Assembly: GCF_003417065.2 (NCBI RefSeq) | Contig: NZ_QVLT01000016.1 | Coordinates: 1 to 64,000 of the forward strand | Source of the DNA: Hymenobacter lapidiphilus | GTDB lineage: Bacteria; Bacteroidota; Bacteroidia; Cytophagales; Hymenobacteraceae | Direction: 5' to 3' | DNA length: 64,000 nucleotides | Shown here: piece by piece, positions 7,605 through 17,400 of the stretch | Numbering within the stretch: the first letter of the stretch is position 1 | Layout: each line of letters opens with the position of its first letter | Notes under the pieces: model-generated | Databases searched by the model: none | Told to the model about the DNA's origin: nothing | The model's input: only the letters and a program-made list of their open reading frames with translations | Position numbers and translations under genes: made by a program

Positions 7605-8897
7605 TTACAAAGTGGCGGCAGCGGCCGGGAGCACCTTGCCCGTTACCTCACCGAAACCAATCCGGACGCCGTCTTTCTCGGCGAAGCCGCGCATGGTTAC
7701 CCGGTCGCCGTCGAGCAGAAACTTGCGCTCCGAGCCGTCGGCCAGCGGTACGGGGCGGGTGCCCTTCCAGCTTAGCTCCAGCATCGAGCCCAGCGAGTCG
7801 GGCGTGGTGCCTGAAATAGTACCCGAGGCATACAGGTCGCCGACTTGCTGGTTGCAGCCGTTGGAGGCGTGGTGGGCCAGCTGCTGGGCCATGCTCCAGT
7901 ACATAAGGCCGAAATTGGCGTACGAAACGGCCGTTTCGGGGCCGCCTTCGGGCTGAATGGTGACTTCCAGGTTGATGTCGAAGTTGTGCTCGCCGGTCTG
8001 GCGCAGGTACAGCAGCGGCTCAGGCTCCTGCACCGGCCCGGCCATGCGGAAGGGCTCCAGCGCGTCGAGCGTCACTACCCAGGGTGCCACGCTGCTGCCG
8101 AAGCTCTTGCCCAGAAAGGGCCCCAGCGGCACGTATTCCCAGCTCTGAATGTCGCGGGCGCTCCAGTCGTTGAACAGCATCAGCCCAAAAATGTAGTCCT
8201 CGGCGCTCTGCACCGGCAGCGTGTCGCCGAGCTTGGTGGAGCGCCCCACCACGAAGGCCATTTCCAGCTCAAAGTCCAGCTGCTGGCAGGGGCCGAAAGT
8301 GGGCGCGGCGGCATCGGGAGCCTTGCGCTGGCCATTGGGCCGGCGGATATCGGTGCCGCTGACCACAATGGAGCTGGCCCGGCCGTGGTAGCCGATGGGA
8401 ATGTGGCGCCAGTTGGGCAGCAGCGCGTTGTTGGGGTCGCGGAACATGGTGCCTACGTTGGTTGCGTGCTCGATGCTGGAGTAGAAGTCAGTGTAATTCT
8501 GGGGCTTCACGGGGCGCAGCAATTGCACGGCATCCTGGCGCAGCAGGCACTCGCGCATGGCTTCCTGCTGGTCGCGCAGGGCGGGGTTGTCGTGGCGCAG
8601 CAGCTCGCTCAGGCGCTGGCGCACGGCCCGCCACGCTGGCCGGCCCAGGGCAATAAACTGGTTGAGGCTGCGGCGGCGGAACACCTTGGGCATTTTCTTG
8701 CCCAGCTCCAGGTCCTCGAAATAGCCAAACTGGGCCACCGCGTACAGGTCGAGCACGTACTCGCCGATGGCCACGCCCAGCCGGGGGCCCCGCTCCGGGG
8801 TTTCAAACACGCCGAAGGGCAGGTTCTGAATCGGAAAGTCGCTGCCGGGGGCAATGTCAATCCAGGAGCGCAGGGTGGGGTCGTTGGCGTTGGCCAT
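7605..8897 (-). CDS. fahA: Fumarylacetoacetase
   Basis: The 430-residue protein matches fumarylacetoacetate hydrolase, which splits fumarylacetoacetate into fumarate and acetoacetate in the last step of tyrosine and phenylalanine breakdown. The N-terminal SH3-like domain has PFGVF and RLGVAIG; the catalytic domain has YTDFYSSIEHATNVG (about residues 135-150, with the His-Asp active-site region), PIGYHGRASS, LDFELEMAFVVG, LFNDWSARDIQ and PLGPFLGKSF. These regions hold the metal and catalytic residues of the family. Length agrees with eukaryotic and bacterial homologues (about 420-430). No other tyrosine-degradation gene is adjacent. A TACCTTTG element lies 45 bases upstream. Confidence 0.95.
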   Translation of the reverse strand: MANANDPTLRSWIDIAPGSDFPIQNLPFGVFETPERGPRLGVAIGEYVLDLYAVAQFGYFEDLELGKKMPKVFRRRSLNQFIALGRPAWRAVRQRLSELLRHDNPALRDQQEAMRECLLRQDAVQLLRPVKPQNYTDFYSSIEHATNVGTMFRDPNNALLPNWRHIPIGYHGRASSIVVSGTDIRRPNGQRKAPDAAAPTFGPCQQLDFELEMAFVVGRSTKLGDTLPVQSAEDYIFGLMLFNDWSARDIQSWEYVPLGPFLGKSFGSSVAPWVVTLDALEPFRMAGPVQEPEPLLYLRQTGEHNFDINLEVTIQPEGGPETAVSYANFGLMYWSMAQQLAHHASNGCNQQVGDLYASGTISGTTPDSLGSMLELSWKGTRPVPLADGSERKFLLDGDRVTMRGFAEKDGVRIGFGEVTGKVLPAAAATL

Positions 8898-8941
8898 AGT
8901 AGCGGGCTGGTTTGGGTGAGTGGATAGGGTAGTGGATTAGG

Positions 8942-8949
8942 CAAAGGTA
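8942..8949 (-). promoter_or_regulatory. Putative -7 promoter element of fahA
   Basis: Read on the minus strand the sequence is TACCTTTG, an exact match to the Bacteroidota -7 consensus TAnnTTTG, 45 bases before the ATG. No TTTG-type -33 element is seen at the expected distance, so support rests on the -7 match and position. Confidence 0.4.
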
Positions 8950-9024
8950 GAAGGGTAGGGGGAATGGGCGGGGTAGGTGGCGGTTTGTTCAGATATTTGC
9001 GCCATACTTTCCTTTGGACGCTCC

Positions 9025-10014
9025 ATGCCCTACCTCCCCAACCCCGCCCGCTACGCCAATATGCCCTACCGCCGCTGCGGCCGTAGCGGGCTGAAACTGC
9101 CGGCTGTGTCGCTTGGCCTCTGGCACAACTTCGGCGACGTGGACGTGCTCAGTAACTTCCGCGCCATCCTGCACCGGGCCTTCGATTCGGGTATTACGCA
9201 CTTCGATTTGGCCAACAACTACGGCCCGCCGCCCGGCTCGGCCGAAACCAACTTCGGCCGCATTCTTAAGGACGATTTCCGGGGCTACCGCGACGAGCTG
9301 GTGATTTCCACGAAGGCCGGCTACGACATGTGGGCCGGCCCCTACGGCGAGTGGGGCTCGCGCAAGTACCTGCTTTCCAGCCTCGACCAAAGCCTGAAAC
9401 GGATGCGCCTGGAGTACGTCGATATCTTCTACTCGCACCGTTTTGACCCCGATACGCCGCTCGAAGAAACGATGGGCGCGCTGGCCCAGGCCGTGCGCCA
9501 GGGCAAGGCGCTGTACGTGGGCATCAGCAACTACGAGCCCGCCGAAGCCGCCGAGGCCATCCGGCTGCTGCGCGAGCTGGGCACGCCCTGCCTGATTCAT
9601 CAGCCCAGATACTCGCTGTTTGAGCGCGGCCCCGAAAATGGCCTGCTTGATTTGCTGGGCCGCGAGGGCGTGGGCTGCATTCCGTACTCGCCGCTGGCCC
9701 AAGGCCTGCTCACGGGCAAGTACCTGCAGGGCATCCCCGCCGATTCGCGGGTGGCCAAGGGTGTGGGCTTCCTCACCGAAAACCACCTCACCGAAGAGCG
9801 CCTGCGCCAGATTAAAGCCCTGAATGAACTGGCCCAACCGCGCGGCCAGAGCCTGGCCCAGATGGCCCTGGCCTGGGTGCTGCGCGACGAGCGGGTAACA
9901 TCGGTACTCATCGGGGCCAGCCGCCCCGCGCAACTCGACGACTCGCTGCGCTGTCTGAAGCAGCTGGCGTTCAGCGCGGAAGAGCTGGCGCGGATTGAGG
10001 AAATAGTGCGGTAG
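9025..10014 (+). CDS. Aldo/keto reductase, YghZ/glyceraldehyde-3-phosphate reductase type
   Basis: A 329-residue NADPH-dependent aldo/keto reductase with the typical barrel motifs: HFDLANNYGPPPGSAE near residue 55 (catalytic Asp and Tyr), VISTKAGYDMW (catalytic Lys), the YVDIFYSHR strand with catalytic His, YVGISNYEP, QPRYSLFERGPE and a C-terminal VLIGASRPAQLDD nucleotide-binding segment. The ANNYGPPPGSAE signature is typical of the YghZ/Gpr group, which acts on L-glyceraldehyde 3-phosphate and methylglyoxal. An in-frame ATG exists at 8977, but the family-conserved N-terminus begins with MPYLPNPARY at 9025. It is divergent from fahA. Confidence 0.92.
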   Translation: MPYLPNPARYANMPYRRCGRSGLKLPAVSLGLWHNFGDVDVLSNFRAILHRAFDSGITHFDLANNYGPPPGSAETNFGRILKDDFRGYRDELVISTKAGYDMWAGPYGEWGSRKYLLSSLDQSLKRMRLEYVDIFYSHRFDPDTPLEETMGALAQAVRQGKALYVGISNYEPAEAAEAIRLLRELGTPCLIHQPRYSLFERGPENGLLDLLGREGVGCIPYSPLAQGLLTGKYLQGIPADSRVAKGVGFLTENHLTEERLRQIKALNELAQPRGQSLAQMALAWVLRDERVTSVLIGASRPAQLDDSLRCLKQLAFSAEELARIEEIVR

Positions 10015-10077
10015 GGTTTTCTCGCAGAGGTTCGCGGAGTGTTGGGGCCAGCTACAGTTTAGCCCGGCTAGCGCAGC

Positions 10078-10188
10078 ACGACGTAGGGGCGGGGCTTGTC
10101 CCCGCCCGCCGTTGAACGAGAGCAACCCGATTCGTTGGATGTATATCGTTTCAGCGGCGGGCGGGGACAAGCCCCGCCCCTACGTCGT
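10078..10188. repeat. Family A palindromic repeat, copy 1
   Basis: Two arms of about 40 bases are near-perfect reverse complements. Each reads inward ACGACG, then the family core TAGGGGCGGGGCTTGT, then CCCCGCCCGCCG, with a spacer of about 28 bases. The same core occurs at 17664-17753, 30309-30485 and 62031-62142. It sits between the aldo/keto reductase and the secreted protease, both on the plus strand. The spurious upstream in-frame start of the protease lies inside this element. The outer ACGACG is specific to this copy but is present on both arms. Confidence 0.85.
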
Positions 10189-10245
10189 TCTCTGCAACTG
10201 GAGTTACCTTACCGCGGCTCGCCATCTCCCAAACACTTCCTGCCC

Positions 10246-12681
10246 GTGACTAAATTTTACGCATTGCTGCTGAGCCTGCTGCTGCTCGCGGCCCACGGCC
10301 TGAAGGCCCAGACGCTGGCCGAAAAAACCAAAGGGCTGAAAAAATTCGAAGGCTTCTTTCCTTTCTACTGGGACGAGAAGACCGGCCGGATTCTGCTCGA
10401 AATCGACAAGCTCGACCAGGAAATTCTCTACGTCAGCAGCCTGCCCCACGGTGTAGGCTCCAACGACCTGGGCCTCGACCGGGGCCAGATTGGGCAGACG
10501 CGCATCGTGAAATTCGTGCGCAGCGGACCCAAAATCCTGCTGCTCCAGCCCAACTACGACTTCCGCGCCGTGAGCCCCAACCCTGATGAGCGCAAATCGG
10601 TGGAACAGGCCTTTGCCCGCTCCGTTATCTGGGGCTTCAAGGCCGAAGCCCGGGAGGGCAACCGGGTGCTGGTCGACCTGACGCCCTTTCTGCTGCGCGA
10701 CTCCCATCAGCTCGACGACAAGCTGGAGGAGCTCAAGCAGGGCAGCTACAAGGCCGAGGAAAGCCGCTCGGCCGTGTTTCTGCCCAACACCAAGGGCTTC
10801 CCGCAGAACGTCGAGTTTGAGGCTATGGTCACGCTGATAGGCAAAGCCAAAGGCCGCGAAATCAGCTCCGTCACGCCCGACCCCAGCGCCCTGACGGTGC
10901 ACCTGCACCACTCCTTCATTCAACTGCCTGATGGTGGCTACCAGCCCCGCGCCTTCGACCCGCGCGCCGGCTTCTACGCCAACGAATTCGCCGACTACGC
11001 CACTCCCATCGACCAGCCCCTTATGCAGCGCCAGCTGGTGCGCCACCGCCTGCGCAAACAAAACCCCGCGGCGGCCGTGAGTGAGGCGGTGCAGCCGCTG
11101 GTGTACTACCTCGACCGGGGCGCGCCCGAACCCGTGCGCTCGGCCCTGCTGGAAGGGGCGGCGTGGTGGAACCAAGCCTTCGAGGCGGCCGGCTACCGCA
11201 ACGCTTTCCAGGTGAAGCTGCTGCCAGAAGACGCCGACCCGATGGACATCCGCTACAACGTGATTCAGTGGGTGCACCGCTCCACCCGGGGCTGGTCGTA
11301 CGGGGCGAGTATCGTGGACCCGCGCACCGGCGAAATTATCAAGGGGCAGGTGTCGCTGGGCTCGTTGCGGGTGCGCCAGGATTACCTGATTGCCGAAGGG
11401 CTGCTGCAACCCTACGAGGACGGGCAGCCCACCAATCCGGCCATGCTGCAAATGGCGGTGGCCCGCCTGCGCCAACTGGCCGCCCACGAGGTGGGCCATA
11501 CGCTGGGCCTCTACCACAACTACGCCGCCAGCCCCCAGGAGCGGGCTTCGGTGATGGATTATCCCATGCCCCGCATCCTCATGCGCCCCGACGGCAGCAT
11601 CGACCTGAGCCAGGCTTACGCCGCCGGCATTGGCAGCTGGGACAAGCGCGCCATTCTCTACGGCTACCAGGATTTTGGGTCGGCGGCCGCTGAAAAAGCG
11701 GCCCTGCCCGGCATTATGCGCCATACCCTGGCCGAGGGTTTCGCCTTTATGGCCGATGCCGACGCCCGCGCGGCCGGTGGCGCCCACCCCACGGCCCACC
11801 TCTGGGACGATGGGGCCAATGCCGCCGACGAGCTGAACCGCGTGCTCGACGTGCGCCGGCAGCTGCTGGCCCGGTTCTCCGAAAAAGCCCTGGCTCCGGG
11901 CCAGCCCATGGCGTTGCTGGAAGAAGTGCTGGTACCTATCTACCTGCTCCAGCGCTACCAGGTAGAGGCGGCCGCCAAGCAGGTTGGCGGCCTCTACTAT
12001 ACCTACGCCCTCAAAGGCGACGGCCAGACCATTACGAAGCTGGTGCCGCCCGCCGAGCAGTGGAAGGCCGTGGAGGCGCTGCTGCGCACGATTTCACCCC
12101 GCGAGTTGGCCCTGTCGGAAGAGTTGCTGGCCAAGATTCCACCCCGGCCCGTGAATTACGGCCGCTCCCGCGAAACCTTCCCGACCCGCACCGGCCTCAC
12201 CTTCGATGCGTTGGGCGCGGCCGAATCGGCGGCGTCTACTACCCTGGAGTTTCTGCTGAACCCCCAGCGGGCGGCCCGCCTGGAAGACTACCACGCCCGC
12301 CACCCCGAACAGCCCGGGTTGAGCGCCGTGCTCGACAAGCTGCTGGCCGCCACCTGGCGCGCCCGCCCCGAAACCGGCTCCGCGGGCGAGCTGCAGCGCC
12401 TCGTGCAGCAACTCACGCTGCGGCAGCTGCTCACGCTGGCCGCCACCCCCACGGCCCCGATGGGCGTGCGGGCCATGACCGCTTTGAAAGTGGAAGAGCT
12501 GAAAAACCAGCTGGAAAAAAGCCAGAAGTCAGCCAAAAACGAGAGCCAGCGGGCCAGCGCCCTGCTGGCCCTGCGCACCATCGGGCAGTTCGAAGAAACC
12601 CCCACTAAGTTCGAGCCCGCGCCCGCCCTAACAATGCCCGACGGTGCCCCCATCGGCACCGACGACTGCGGGGTTTGGTAG
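10246..12681 (+). CDS. Secreted zinc metalloprotease (DUF5117/DUF4953-type metzincin)
   Basis: I place the start at GTG 10246 because it gives a clean signal peptide (VTKFYALLLSLLLLAAHG, cleavage after LKAQ). The longer in-frame reading begins inside a palindromic repeat. The mature part of this 811-residue protein shows the Bacteroidota zinc-dependent metalloprotease architecture: an N-terminal domain with FPFYWDEKTGRILLEI, a middle domain, and the metzincin zinc motif HEVGHTLGLYH near residues 414-424 followed by SVMDYP (Met-turn). Three histidines and the catalytic Glu are present. The C-terminal part is helical with a Lys-rich stretch. It is probably periplasmic or outer-surface. Substrates are unknown. 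It is the only gene of its unit. Confidence 0.9.
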   Translation: MTKFYALLLSLLLLAAHGLKAQTLAEKTKGLKKFEGFFPFYWDEKTGRILLEIDKLDQEILYVSSLPHGVGSNDLGLDRGQIGQTRIVKFVRSGPKILLLQPNYDFRAVSPNPDERKSVEQAFARSVIWGFKAEAREGNRVLVDLTPFLLRDSHQLDDKLEELKQGSYKAEESRSAVFLPNTKGFPQNVEFEAMVTLIGKAKGREISSVTPDPSALTVHLHHSFIQLPDGGYQPRAFDPRAGFYANEFADYATPIDQPLMQRQLVRHRLRKQNPAAAVSEAVQPLVYYLDRGAPEPVRSALLEGAAWWNQAFEAAGYRNAFQVKLLPEDADPMDIRYNVIQWVHRSTRGWSYGASIVDPRTGEIIKGQVSLGSLRVRQDYLIAEGLLQPYEDGQPTNPAMLQMAVARLRQLAAHEVGHTLGLYHNYAASPQERASVMDYPMPRILMRPDGSIDLSQAYAAGIGSWDKRAILYGYQDFGSAAAEKAALPGIMRHTLAEGFAFMADADARAAGGAHPTAHLWDDGANAADELNRVLDVRRQLLARFSEKALAPGQPMALLEEVLVPIYLLQRYQVEAAAKQVGGLYYTYALKGDGQTITKLVPPAEQWKAVEALLRTISPRELALSEELLAKIPPRPVNYGRSRETFPTRTGLTFDALGAAESAASTTLEFLLNPQRAARLEDYHARHPEQPGLSAVLDKLLAATWRARPETGSAGELQRLVQQLTLRQLLTLAATPTAPMGVRAMTALKVEELKNQLEKSQKSAKNESQRASALLALRTIGQFEETPTKFEPAPALTMPDGAPIGTDDCGVW

Positions 12682-12710
12682 TGGAGCAAGTGTTATAGGT
12701 CGTCCTCACG

Positions 12711-12854
12711 TGCGCCTCACCCCCTAGCTCCCTCTCCGAAAAAGGAGAGGGGGACTAGCTTTTAGATTCTAAATCTAGAGCAGTCATAGTGACTAAAAAT
12801 TACTTCTAGTTCCCCCTCTCCTTTTTCGGAGAGGGGGCTAGGGGGTGAGGCGCA
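12711..12854. repeat. Family B palindromic repeat, copy 1; bidirectional terminator
   Basis: The arms read TGCGCCTCACCCCCTAGC and then CTCTCCGAAAAAGGAGAG, and each arm itself folds into a small hairpin around the A-run. The two arms are reverse complements separated by an AT-rich spacer (about 12765-12805). A second copy is at 28161-28303. It lies between the convergent protease and outer-membrane factor genes, where it would work as a terminator in both directions. Confidence 0.85.
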
Positions 12855-12875
12855 ACGGGAGGCGTAACATCCTCA

Positions 12876-14366
12876 CTAAGAACCCTCCGGGGTCCAGCCG
12901 CCGCCGAGGGCGCGGTAAAGGTCGATGAGTAGCAGGAACTGCTGGCGGCGGGTGTCGGTGAGCTCCAGTTCGGCTTCGAGTACGTTACGTTGGGCGCTGA
13001 TGACTTCGAGGTAGGTGGCGTAATTGGCTTTGAACAGGTCGTCGGAGATGCTGACGGCTTGTTGCAGGGCCTCTACCTCTTCCTGCTGCAAGTCGAACAC
13101 GCGCTGGTAGTTTTCGATGCCGCGCAGGTTGGTGGTTACTTCCTCGAAGCCCGTCTGGATGGCCTTCTGATAGGTGCTGTAGGCAATCTGCTGGCCGGCT
13201 ACCGAGCGGCGGTAGTCGGCCTGCAGCTCGGCTCGGTTGAAGAGCGGGGCCGAGAGGCCGGCCAGCAGCCCGTAGGCCAGCGAGCCGGGCGTGGTGAACA
13301 GCACCGAGGCCCGGTAGGCGTTCATGCCCACGTAGGGCGTGAGGCGCAACGAGGGCAGGAAGGCAGCGCGGGCGGCCGACACATCGGCGCGGGTGGCTAC
13401 CAGCTCCAGCTCGGCCTGGCGTACATCGGGGCGGCGCAGCAGGGTGGCGGCGGGCAGGCCGGCCGCTATCCGGTTGGGCAGCGGCTGCTCCAGAATGGGC
13501 ACGGTGCGGGCAATGGGGCGGGGGTAGCGGCCGAGCAGGCGGTTGAGCACATTTTCGGTGGCCGCTACGCGCTGCTGGGTTTCGGCCTCCAGGGCGCGGG
13601 TGCGCAGCAGCTGGGCCCGGAACTGCTGCACGGCCAGTTCGTTGGCCCGGCCGGCGCGTTTAAGCGTGCCCACAATGTCGAGGGCGCGCTCCTGCAGCTG
13701 CTGGTTTTTGCGTAGCACCAGCAGCTCGTTGTCGTAGCTGAGCAGGGTGAAATACTGCCGGGCTACTTCGGCTACCAGCTGGGTTTGCACCAGGTGGCGG
13801 CCCCGCTCGGTGGCCAGCAGCCGCAGGTAGGCGGCCTGCCGGCGCTGGCGCAGCTTGCCCCACAAATCAATTTCCCACGACGAGCGCAGGCCCACGAAAA
13901 AGTCTGGCGTGGGCGTCGGAATACGCTTTTTGCCCTCCACGTTGGGCGACAGGTTGGTGTCGTAGTTGCCCACGCCATTAAGCGTGTAGTCGCCGAAACG
14001 TTCCACGCCGGCACTCACCACCCCATCTACCTGGGGCAGCAGAGCCCCGCGGCGCAGCAGCAAATCGGCCCGGGCTATTTCGATTCGCTGCAAGGTGATG
14101 CGCAAATCGGGATTAGCCTGCAACGCCGTGTCAATCAACGAAACCAAGTTCGGGTCGCTGAACAGTTCGCGCCAGGGCTGCCGGGCAAACGTAGCGGAAT
14201 CGGTAGCGGCGGAAGTAGTAATCGAATCGGCAATAGTAGCCAGCGGGAAGGCCAGCGGCACGGCGGCTACCCGGGGCAGCGCATCGGGTGCGGCTACCCG
14301 GCAGCTCGTCGCGGCCAGCGAGGCAACGGTAAGATAGGAAAGAACGGAACGGGAAAAGCGGGGCAT
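12876..14366 (-). CDS. RND efflux outer-membrane factor lipoprotein (NodT/OprM family)
   Basis: The 496-residue protein starts MPRFSRSVLSYL at 14366 with a lipoprotein signal whose lipobox is LAATSC, so it should be an acylated outer-membrane protein. Tandem outer-membrane efflux repeats follow, with the family-typical LYRALGGGW at the very end and RRPDVRQAELELVA near residue 320. It forms the trimeric exit duct of a tripartite pump. It is the third gene of the minus-strand operon adaptor-pump-exit duct (17749-18891, 14462-17619, this gene). Its partner pump is broken, but this gene is intact and might serve other pumps. An in-frame ATG 57 bases upstream adds a non-signal-like extension and is not preferred. 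Confidence 0.93.
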   Translation of the reverse strand: MPRFSRSVLSYLTVASLAATSCRVAAPDALPRVAAVPLAFPLATIADSITTSAATDSATFARQPWRELFSDPNLVSLIDTALQANPDLRITLQRIEIARADLLLRRGALLPQVDGVVSAGVERFGDYTLNGVGNYDTNLSPNVEGKKRIPTPTPDFFVGLRSSWEIDLWGKLRQRRQAAYLRLLATERGRHLVQTQLVAEVARQYFTLLSYDNELLVLRKNQQLQERALDIVGTLKRAGRANELAVQQFRAQLLRTRALEAETQQRVAATENVLNRLLGRYPRPIARTVPILEQPLPNRIAAGLPAATLLRRPDVRQAELELVATRADVSAARAAFLPSLRLTPYVGMNAYRASVLFTTPGSLAYGLLAGLSAPLFNRAELQADYRRSVAGQQIAYSTYQKAIQTGFEEVTTNLRGIENYQRVFDLQQEEVEALQQAVSISDDLFKANYATYLEVISAQRNVLEAELELTDTRRQQFLLLIDLYRALGGGWTPEGS

Positions 14367-14381
14367 GTAGTTGGGGAAGCT

Positions 14382-14456
14382 AGGAGTCAGGAGCTGGGAG
14401 CTGTGTGTCAACGAACACCCCACCCCCCGGCCCCCTCCCCGGTGGGGAGCGGGGAG
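14382..14456. repeat. Heptanucleotide tract and half copy of family B repeat
   Basis: At 14382-14402 there are three degenerate 7-base units (AGGAGTC, AGGAGCT, GGGAGCT). At 14421-14456 a single arm resembles family B (CACCCCCCGGCCCCCTCCCC followed by GTGGGGAGCGGGGAG) without the A-run and without a partner arm. Both are in the 95-base gap between the broken pump gene and the exit-duct gene. Confidence 0.5.
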
Positions 14457-14461
14457 TAAGG

Positions 14462-17400
14462 TCAGACCAAAACGGCCTCTTCCACGGGCGTTTCCACCGG
14501 TTTCGAGTTTTTCTTCTTGCCACCGCCCGAAAACAGCACGTACAAACCCGGAATCAGGATGACGCCGAACAGGGTGCCGATGAGCATGCCGCCGGCCGCG
14601 GCCGTGCCGATGGAGCGGTTGCCGAGGGCGCCCGCGCCGGTGGCGATGGTGAGCGGAATCAGGCCGGCCACAAAGGCGAAGCTGGTCATCAGGATGGGGC
14701 GCAGGCGGGCGTAAGCGCCTTCCACGGCCGCATCGAGGGCCGAGAGGCCTTCCTTGCGCTTGAGCACCGCGAATTCGATAATGAGAATGGCGTTCTTGCC
14801 TAACAGACCAATCAGCATAACAGCGAAACCTGGGCGTAGATGTTGTTTTCGAGGCCTAGCAGCTTGAGGGCCAGGAAGGCGCCGAAGATGCCGGTGGGCA
14901 AGCTCAGCAGCACCGGCAGCGGCAGCAGGAAGCTTTCATACTGGGCGGCCAGCAACAGGTACACGAAAATCAGCACGATGCCGAACACGTACAGCGCCTG
15001 GTTGCCGCTCAGAATTTGCTCGCGCGTCATGCCGCTCCACTGGTAGCTGTAGCCCCGGGGCAGCTCGGTGGCGGCCACTTTTTCCATGGTCGAAATCACG
15101 TCGCCCGACGAGAAGCCGGGGGCCGAGTCGCCGTTAATCATGGCCGAGGTGTACATGTTGTAGCGCGTGAGCTGCTCGGGGCCGTACACCCGCTCCAGCC
15201 GCACGAAGGCCGAGTAGGGTACCATCTCGTTGCGGTCGTTTTTCACGTAGAGCTTGAGCACGTCCTCGGGCTTGGTGCGGAAGCTGGGGTCGGCCTGCAC
15301 CATTACCTTATACATCTGGCCGAAGCGGATGAAGTTGGAGGCGTAGAACGAACCCATCAGCGTCTGGAGCGTGCTCATGGCCTTGTCCACCGTCACACCC
15401 TTCTTGGCGGCCTGGTCCTGGTCGACGTGAATCAGATACTGGGGGAAGCTGGCGTCGAAGCCGGTGAAGGCCGAGCCGATGGCGGGTGACTGGCGCAGGG
15501 CCGCCACGAAATCCTGGCTGACTTTGGCCGTTTGCTGCAGGTCGCCGCGGCCGGTGCGGTCGAGCAGGCGCAGCTCGAAGCCGGCCGAGTTGCCGAAACC
15601 GGGCACGGTGGGCGGCGGGAAGAACTGGATGTCGGCGTCGTTGATATCCTTGGTTTTCTCGTTCAGCTCGGCAATCAGCTCGTTCACCGACTGGTCGCGG
15701 TCTTTCCAGGTTTTGAGGTTGATCATGGCCATGCCGTAGCTGGAGCCCGCCACCTCGTTCATGAGGCTGTAGCCGGCCAGCGTCGATACCGATTCGACCG
15801 GCTTGAGGCTGGCGGCTACCTTCTCCACTTCGTCGAGCACGCGCTCGGTACGCTCCACGGTGGCGCCGGGCGGGGTGGTCACGTTCACGTAAATCATACC
15901 CTGGTCCTCGGTCGGGATGAAGCCCGAAGGCAGCACCGACTGCACGCCCCAGGTAGCCAGGGTGAAACCAATCAGCAGGCCAATGGTGATGACGCGGCGG
16001 TTGGCCACGTAGCGCACCAGCCGCTGGTAGCCCTGGGCCAGGTTTTCGTAGCGGCGGTTGAAGCCGGAGAAAAAGCGGTTGATAAAGCCCTTTTGGGCTT
16101 CTTCACCCTCCGCCATTGGCTTGAGCATCAGGGCGCATAAGGCCGGCGTCAGGGTCAGCGCGTTCACGCCCGAAATCACAATGGCAATGGCCAGCGTGAG
16201 CGAAAACTGCCGGTAGAACACGCCCACCGGCCCGTCCATGAACGAGACCGGAATAAACACGGCCGACATCACCAGGGTAATAGCCACGATGGCCCCGCCA
16301 ATCTCGCCCATCGCCTCCAGCGTGGCATCCATCGCCGACAGGTGCTTCTCGTGCATTTTGGCATGCACGGCTTCCACCACCACAATGGCGTTATCGACCA
16401 CGATACCGATGGCCAGTACCAGCGCAAACAGCGTGAGCAGGTTGATGCTGAAGCCCAGCAGCTGCATGAAAAACAGCGTGCCAATCAGAGCCACCGGCAC
16501 GGCCAGGGCCGGAATCAGCGTCGAGCGCCAGTCCTGCAAAAACAGGTACACCACGATAAATACTAGGATAAAGGCCTCAAGCAGCGTGATGAGCACGGCG
16601 TTGATGCTGGCGTCGAGGAAGCGCGACACGTCGTACGACACGTTGTAAGTCATGCCGGGCGGGAAGCTGGTGCCTTTCAGCTCGGCCATGCGCTCCTTCA
16701 CGTTGGCAATTACCTCCGAAGCGTTGGAGCCGGGGCGCTGCTTGAGCATGATGGCGGCCGAGGGGCGGCCGTCAATCTTCGAGGTCATGCCGTAGTTGAG
16801 CACGTCGAACTTGACTTCGGCAACGTCTTTGAGGCGCAGCACCGAGCCGTCGGGGTTGGCCCGCAGCACCACGTTTTCGTACTGCCGGGGCTCGAACATC
16901 TTGCCGGTGTAGCGCAGCACGTACTGCAACACCTGGGCCTGGGAGCCCGAGCTTTCGCCCGACCGGCCCGGGGCCGCCTCCACGTTCTGGGCCCGGATAG
17001 CTTCCACCACCTCGTCGGCCGACACGTTGTAGGCCACCATGCGGTCGGGCTGCAGCCACACCCGCATCGAGTACTCGCGCGAGCCCATAATTTCGGCGAA
17101 GCCCACGCCATCAATGCGCTTAAGCTCCTGCAACACGTTGATATCGGCGAAGTTGTAGATGAACTTCTCGCCCACCTTGGGGTCGTCGCTCATGATGTTG
17201 AGGTAGAGCAGCATGCTGTTCACCTCCTTCTCGGTAGCTACGCCGGCCTTAATTACCTCCTCGGGCAACTCGTCGATAACGGTCTGCACCCGGTTCTGCA
17301 CGTTCACGGCGGCCAGGTCGGGGTCGGTGCCTACCTCAAAAAACACGGTAATCAGCGTGGTGCCGCTGTTCGAGTTCACCGACTGAATGTAGGTCATGCC

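Noticed and set aside
8989..10170. 393-codon minus-strand frame opposite the aldo/keto reductase
   Set aside because: Antisense shadow that starts in a palindromic repeat.
10096..10245. In-frame N-terminal extension of the secreted metalloprotease
   Set aside because: These codons lie in the family A palindrome, and the signal peptide begins at GTG 10246, so the extension is an artefact of the repeat.
14800..14830. Programmed frameshift in the RND pump
   Set aside because: No slippery heptamer or downstream pseudoknot is visible at GTTTCGCTGTTATGC, and a second lesion (stop at codon 49) exists in the same gene.
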